The notes below the pieces were generated by a model. The model saw only the letters and a program-made list of their open reading frames with translations. It was not told where the DNA came from and did not search any database. Below, piece by piece: positions 5,098-7,239 of a DNA stretch of 7,239 nucleotides. Every line of letters starts with the position of its first letter. Within the stretch, counting starts at the first letter, position 1. Source of the stretch: Planctomycetota bacterium (GTDB taxonomy: Bacteria > Planctomycetota > Phycisphaerae > Sedimentisphaerales > Anaerohalosphaeraceae); NCBI GenBank assembly GCA_030637065.1, contig DAOVVQ010000197.1, forward strand, positions 1 through 7,239. The letters are read 5' to 3'. The position numbers were made by a program, and so were the translations under genes.

Positions 5098-5583
5098 GTG
5101 AGTAGTAATGTCGCTATAAACAAAATGATTTTAACACAGATTCTTCAACCCACTTGTGTCAAGGCGCCGCTTAAGGGCACGGACAAAGATTCCGTCATCG
5201 CCGAGCTTGTCGATACGCTCGCAGAATGCGGGCTCCTCGTCGACAAAGACGCCGTTCTTGAGGCCGTACTTGTCCGCGAACAGACAAGAAGCACCGGCAT
5301 TGGCTCGGGAATTGCCATCCCCCACGGTAAGTGTGCCGCGGTAAACGAACTCGTCATGGCAATGGGCATCAGTCCGGAAGGCATCGAGTTTGACAGTGTC
5401 GATTCCAAGCCCGTACACATCGTCGCCTTGCTTGCTTCGCCGAGCGACCGAACGGGACCGCATATTCAGGCCCTTGCAACCATCAGCAGGATGATGCTCG
5501 ACGACGAATTCAAGGCCAAACTGCAAAATGCCACCTCACCCGAAGCGGCGTATGAACTCATCAGCGCCAAAGAGCACGAATAA
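5098..5583 (+). CDS. ptsN: PTS EIIA domain protein (fructose/PtsN type)
   Basis: This 161-residue single-domain protein belongs to the PTS EIIA type-2 (fructose/mannitol/nitrogen) family. It accepts phosphate from HPr or NPr on a histidine. The hallmark is REQTRSTGIGSGIAIPHGK (residues 60-78) with phospho-site His76. The second conserved histidine is His122 in GPHIQALATIS. Residues 12-25 (LTQILQPTCVKAPL) and the final helix (SPEAAYELISA) match the domain ends. No EIIB, EIIC, HPr or EI gene is adjacent, so a regulatory PtsN-like role is more likely than sugar uptake. The start is uncertain: GTG at 5098 gives 161 residues and ATG at 5125 gives 152, close to the usual ~150; neither has a clear Shine-Dalgarno site. 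The gene has its own promoter at 5022-5071 and converges on the phosphorylase gene. The symbol is by similarity. Confidence 0.9.
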   Translation: MSSNVAINKMILTQILQPTCVKAPLKGTDKDSVIAELVDTLAECGLLVDKDAVLEAVLVREQTRSTGIGSGIAIPHGKCAAVNELVMAMGISPEGIEFDSVDSKPVHIVALLASPSDRTGPHIQALATISRMMLDDEFKAKLQNATSPEAAYELISAKEHE

Positions 5584-5663
5584 CACCGACGGAATATTTG
5601 CAAACCGAAACCGTCAGAACATCCGCAAGCCGCAATTGCCGCCTGAACATTCGCAGGCTGTGA

Positions 5664-7238
5664 TTACTTGCCCGCCGTTGCTTCCCACAGGATCATACCC
5701 GGCTCATAAGGCTCAGTCAGGTCCGCATGTTTGGGCAGGATCCGCAGAGCAAATCCATGCTGCCCCGAAACCTTACAGGGTATAGCGCCGATGAAGATGG
5801 CTTTGCCTTCTTCCTGACCGTCGGTCTCGCAGACCATCGTCGAAATGTCGCCCTTCTCGATATCGCCCGAGGAATCGACTTTGCCGTGATATATCTCGAC
5901 CGAAATATCTTCGTGGCTCAGGCGTCCCAGTTTCACATGCGCCGTAACCTTAAGCTGCGAGCCGACCTCGAGCTGCGGCTGTTTGACATTCAGCCGGGAG
6001 AGCTTGCCGCCGTCGTCGATCTGAACGTCTACCGCTTCTATCGCCAGGTCCTGCCACGCGCTGCGTACATTGTTCTTCCACATCGAAAGCGCACGAACAC
6101 GCGCCATCGCCTCCGCCGTCAAATAACGCCAGCGACCCACTGCCGGGTTATAAAACCTGCGCGTATACTCGGCAACCATGCGGCTGGTATTAAAGCGTGG
6201 CGCACACCACTTCACCGTATTTTTCATCCGCCTGATCCAGCTACGCGGAAGACGGTCCCTGCCCCTGGCATAAAACAGCGGAACAACCTCGTTCTCCAGC
6301 AGGTTGAAGATCGCCTGCGACTCGACCACATTTTGACACTCCAGATCGTCATACTCCTCGCCGGCACCGATTATCCATCCGCCTTCGGGAGTGTAACCCT
6401 CGCACCACCAGCCGTCCAACGTACTCATATTCAATACGCCGTTGATCGCCGCCTTCATCCCGCTCGTCCCGCTGGCTTCGAGCGGACGACGCGGATTGTT
6501 CAGCCACACATCGACACCCTGAACAAGATACCGTGCGACATCGATATCGTAATCCTCGAGGAAGATAAGCCGACGCCGAACCGAAGGATGCTCCGATGCG
6601 AAATGAACGATCTGACGAATAATATCCTTGCCCTCGTTATCGCGCGGATGAGCCTTGCCCGCGAAAATGATCTGAACGGGTCTTTCACTGTCCGTCAAAA
6701 GTTTCACCAGCCGATCGGCATCTTTCAAGAGCAGATTGCCGCGCTTATAGCTGGCGAAACGACGCGCAAAACCGATCGTCAATGCCTCGGGATCGAGCAC
6801 CTCATCGGCCCAGTGAAGCTCCGTATGACATGCGCCACGACGCTCCATCTGACGTTTCAAACGCTTGCGGGCAAAACCGACCAGACGTTCTTTACAACGC
6901 TGATGAATTCGCCAAAACTCCTCGTCCGGAACCTGGTCGATATTATGCCAGACCGACTTGTCAACCGCCTCGTCGCACCAGTTCGCCCCTAAGTAACGTT
7001 CGTAAAGGGAATCCAGTTCGCTGCTGAGCCACGTCTTGGCGTGAATGCCGTTGGTTATCGAAGTGATCGGGACCTCGTCGACCGGAACATCGGGCCACAG
7101 GTTGCACCATATCTTGCGCGAAACTTCGCCGTGAAGCTCACTGACACCGTTGCGGAACGAACTCATTCGAATCGCAAGAACAGGCATCTTGAATCCCTCG
7201 TTGTCGTCATCCGGATTGACTCTTCCCAGCCCGAGAAA
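5664..7238 (-). CDS. glgP: Alpha-glucan (glycogen/maltodextrin) phosphorylase, C-terminal part (5' end off the window)
   Basis: This is a GT35 phosphorylase that releases glucose 1-phosphate from alpha-1,4-glucan in the cytoplasm using pyridoxal phosphate. The frame is open to the right edge. The 17 residues before the Met at 7187 read FLGLGRVNPDDDNEGFK and run into MPVLAIRMS, the conserved phosphorylase context, so that Met is internal. About 524 residues are visible. Numbered from that Met, landmarks are NGVSELHGEVSRKIW (13-27), TNGIHAKTW (45-53), GFARRFASYKRG (139-150), and EASGTSGMKAAINGVLNMS (237-255) with the PLP lysine at 245. LDGWWCEGY (257-265) follows. After about residue 385 comes a beta-rich C-terminal extension (KVTAHVKLGRLSHEDISVEIYHG) seen in the longer bacterial DUF3417-type enzymes. 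The full protein is probably 700-850 residues. The stop is 80 bases from the end of the convergent EIIA gene. Confidence 0.95.
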   Translation of the reverse strand, partial: FLGLGRVNPDDDNEGFKMPVLAIRMSSFRNGVSELHGEVSRKIWCNLWPDVPVDEVPITSITNGIHAKTWLSSELDSLYERYLGANWCDEAVDKSVWHNIDQVPDEEFWRIHQRCKERLVGFARKRLKRQMERRGACHTELHWADEVLDPEALTIGFARRFASYKRGNLLLKDADRLVKLLTDSERPVQIIFAGKAHPRDNEGKDIIRQIVHFASEHPSVRRRLIFLEDYDIDVARYLVQGVDVWLNNPRRPLEASGTSGMKAAINGVLNMSTLDGWWCEGYTPEGGWIIGAGEEYDDLECQNVVESQAIFNLLENEVVPLFYARGRDRLPRSWIRRMKNTVKWCAPRFNTSRMVAEYTRRFYNPAVGRWRYLTAEAMARVRALSMWKNNVRSAWQDLAIEAVDVQIDDGGKLSRLNVKQPQLEVGSQLKVTAHVKLGRLSHEDISVEIYHGKVDSSGDIEKGDISTMVCETDGQEEGKAIFIGAIPCKVSGQHGFALRILPKHADLTEPYEPGMILWEATAGK

Positions 7239-7239
7239 C

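Noticed and set aside
5588..5658. Inverted repeats between the EIIA and phosphorylase genes (GACGG/CCGTC at 5588/5611 and GCCTG/CAGGC at 5641/5654)
   Set aside because: Stems are only five pairs with loops of 18 and 8 bases, and no T-run follows on either strand, so they do not support a terminator call.
5727..6992. Long 421-codon open frame on the + strand opposite the phosphorylase gene
   Set aside because: It is antisense to a clearly conserved gene, has an unusual His/Arg/Pro-rich composition, and no recognisable domain. It is a shadow of GC-rich codon structure.

Overview
The window looks like a piece of a mid-to-high-GC bacterial chromosome with an outer membrane. My best guess is Planctomycetota of the Phycisphaerae/Sedimentisphaerales kind. 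The guess rests on general gene character (RtcB, an MlaE/MlaF transporter, a cobalamin-domain-like protein beside an orphan PTS EIIA protein, a DUF3417-type alpha-glucan phosphorylase) and on the mix of genes with and without Shine-Dalgarno sites. It is inference, not an identification.

Left edge: the 3' end of rtcB (RNA ligase) on the + strand stops one base before the end of a convergent minus-strand block. Read on the minus strand, that block is mlaE (lipid ABC permease, 3590 to 2781), mlaF (ATPase, 2768 to 1932), a small signal-anchored hypothetical protein (1822 to 1376) and a five-segment membrane protein with a possible PH-like domain (1322 to 468). mlaE and mlaF are 12 bases apart and surely form one transporter. 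The two genes after them are AT-richer and unrecognised. They are bounded by two copies of a ~110-bp imperfect direct repeat exactly 500 bp apart. The upstream copy still carries a readable 14-codon tail and stop codon matching the end of the small hypothetical gene, so it looks like the relic of a deleted tandem paralog.

Middle: 456 bases without a gene (3591-4046) separate the mla block from a divergent + strand gene. They contain short palindromes and, ahead of the + gene, a set of nested inverted repeats that could fold into a structured 5' leader. The gene itself (4047-4904) has the helical-bundle plus Rossmann layout of B12-binding photoreceptor/corrinoid proteins, but every cobalamin-contact motif I can align is substituted. 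It also has a low-complexity tail containing four 15-base repeats. A good intrinsic terminator and then a strong promoter with an A-rich upstream element separate it from an orphan PTS EIIA (PtsN-like) gene.

Right edge: a convergent, minus-strand alpha-glucan (glycogen) phosphorylase gene, whose N-terminal part lies beyond the window.

The functional units are RNA repair (rtcB), lipid transport across the envelope (mlaEF), and carbon regulation/storage (EIIA, glucan phosphorylase). The least explained parts are the degenerate cobalamin-fold protein with its leader and the duplicated segment downstream of mlaF.
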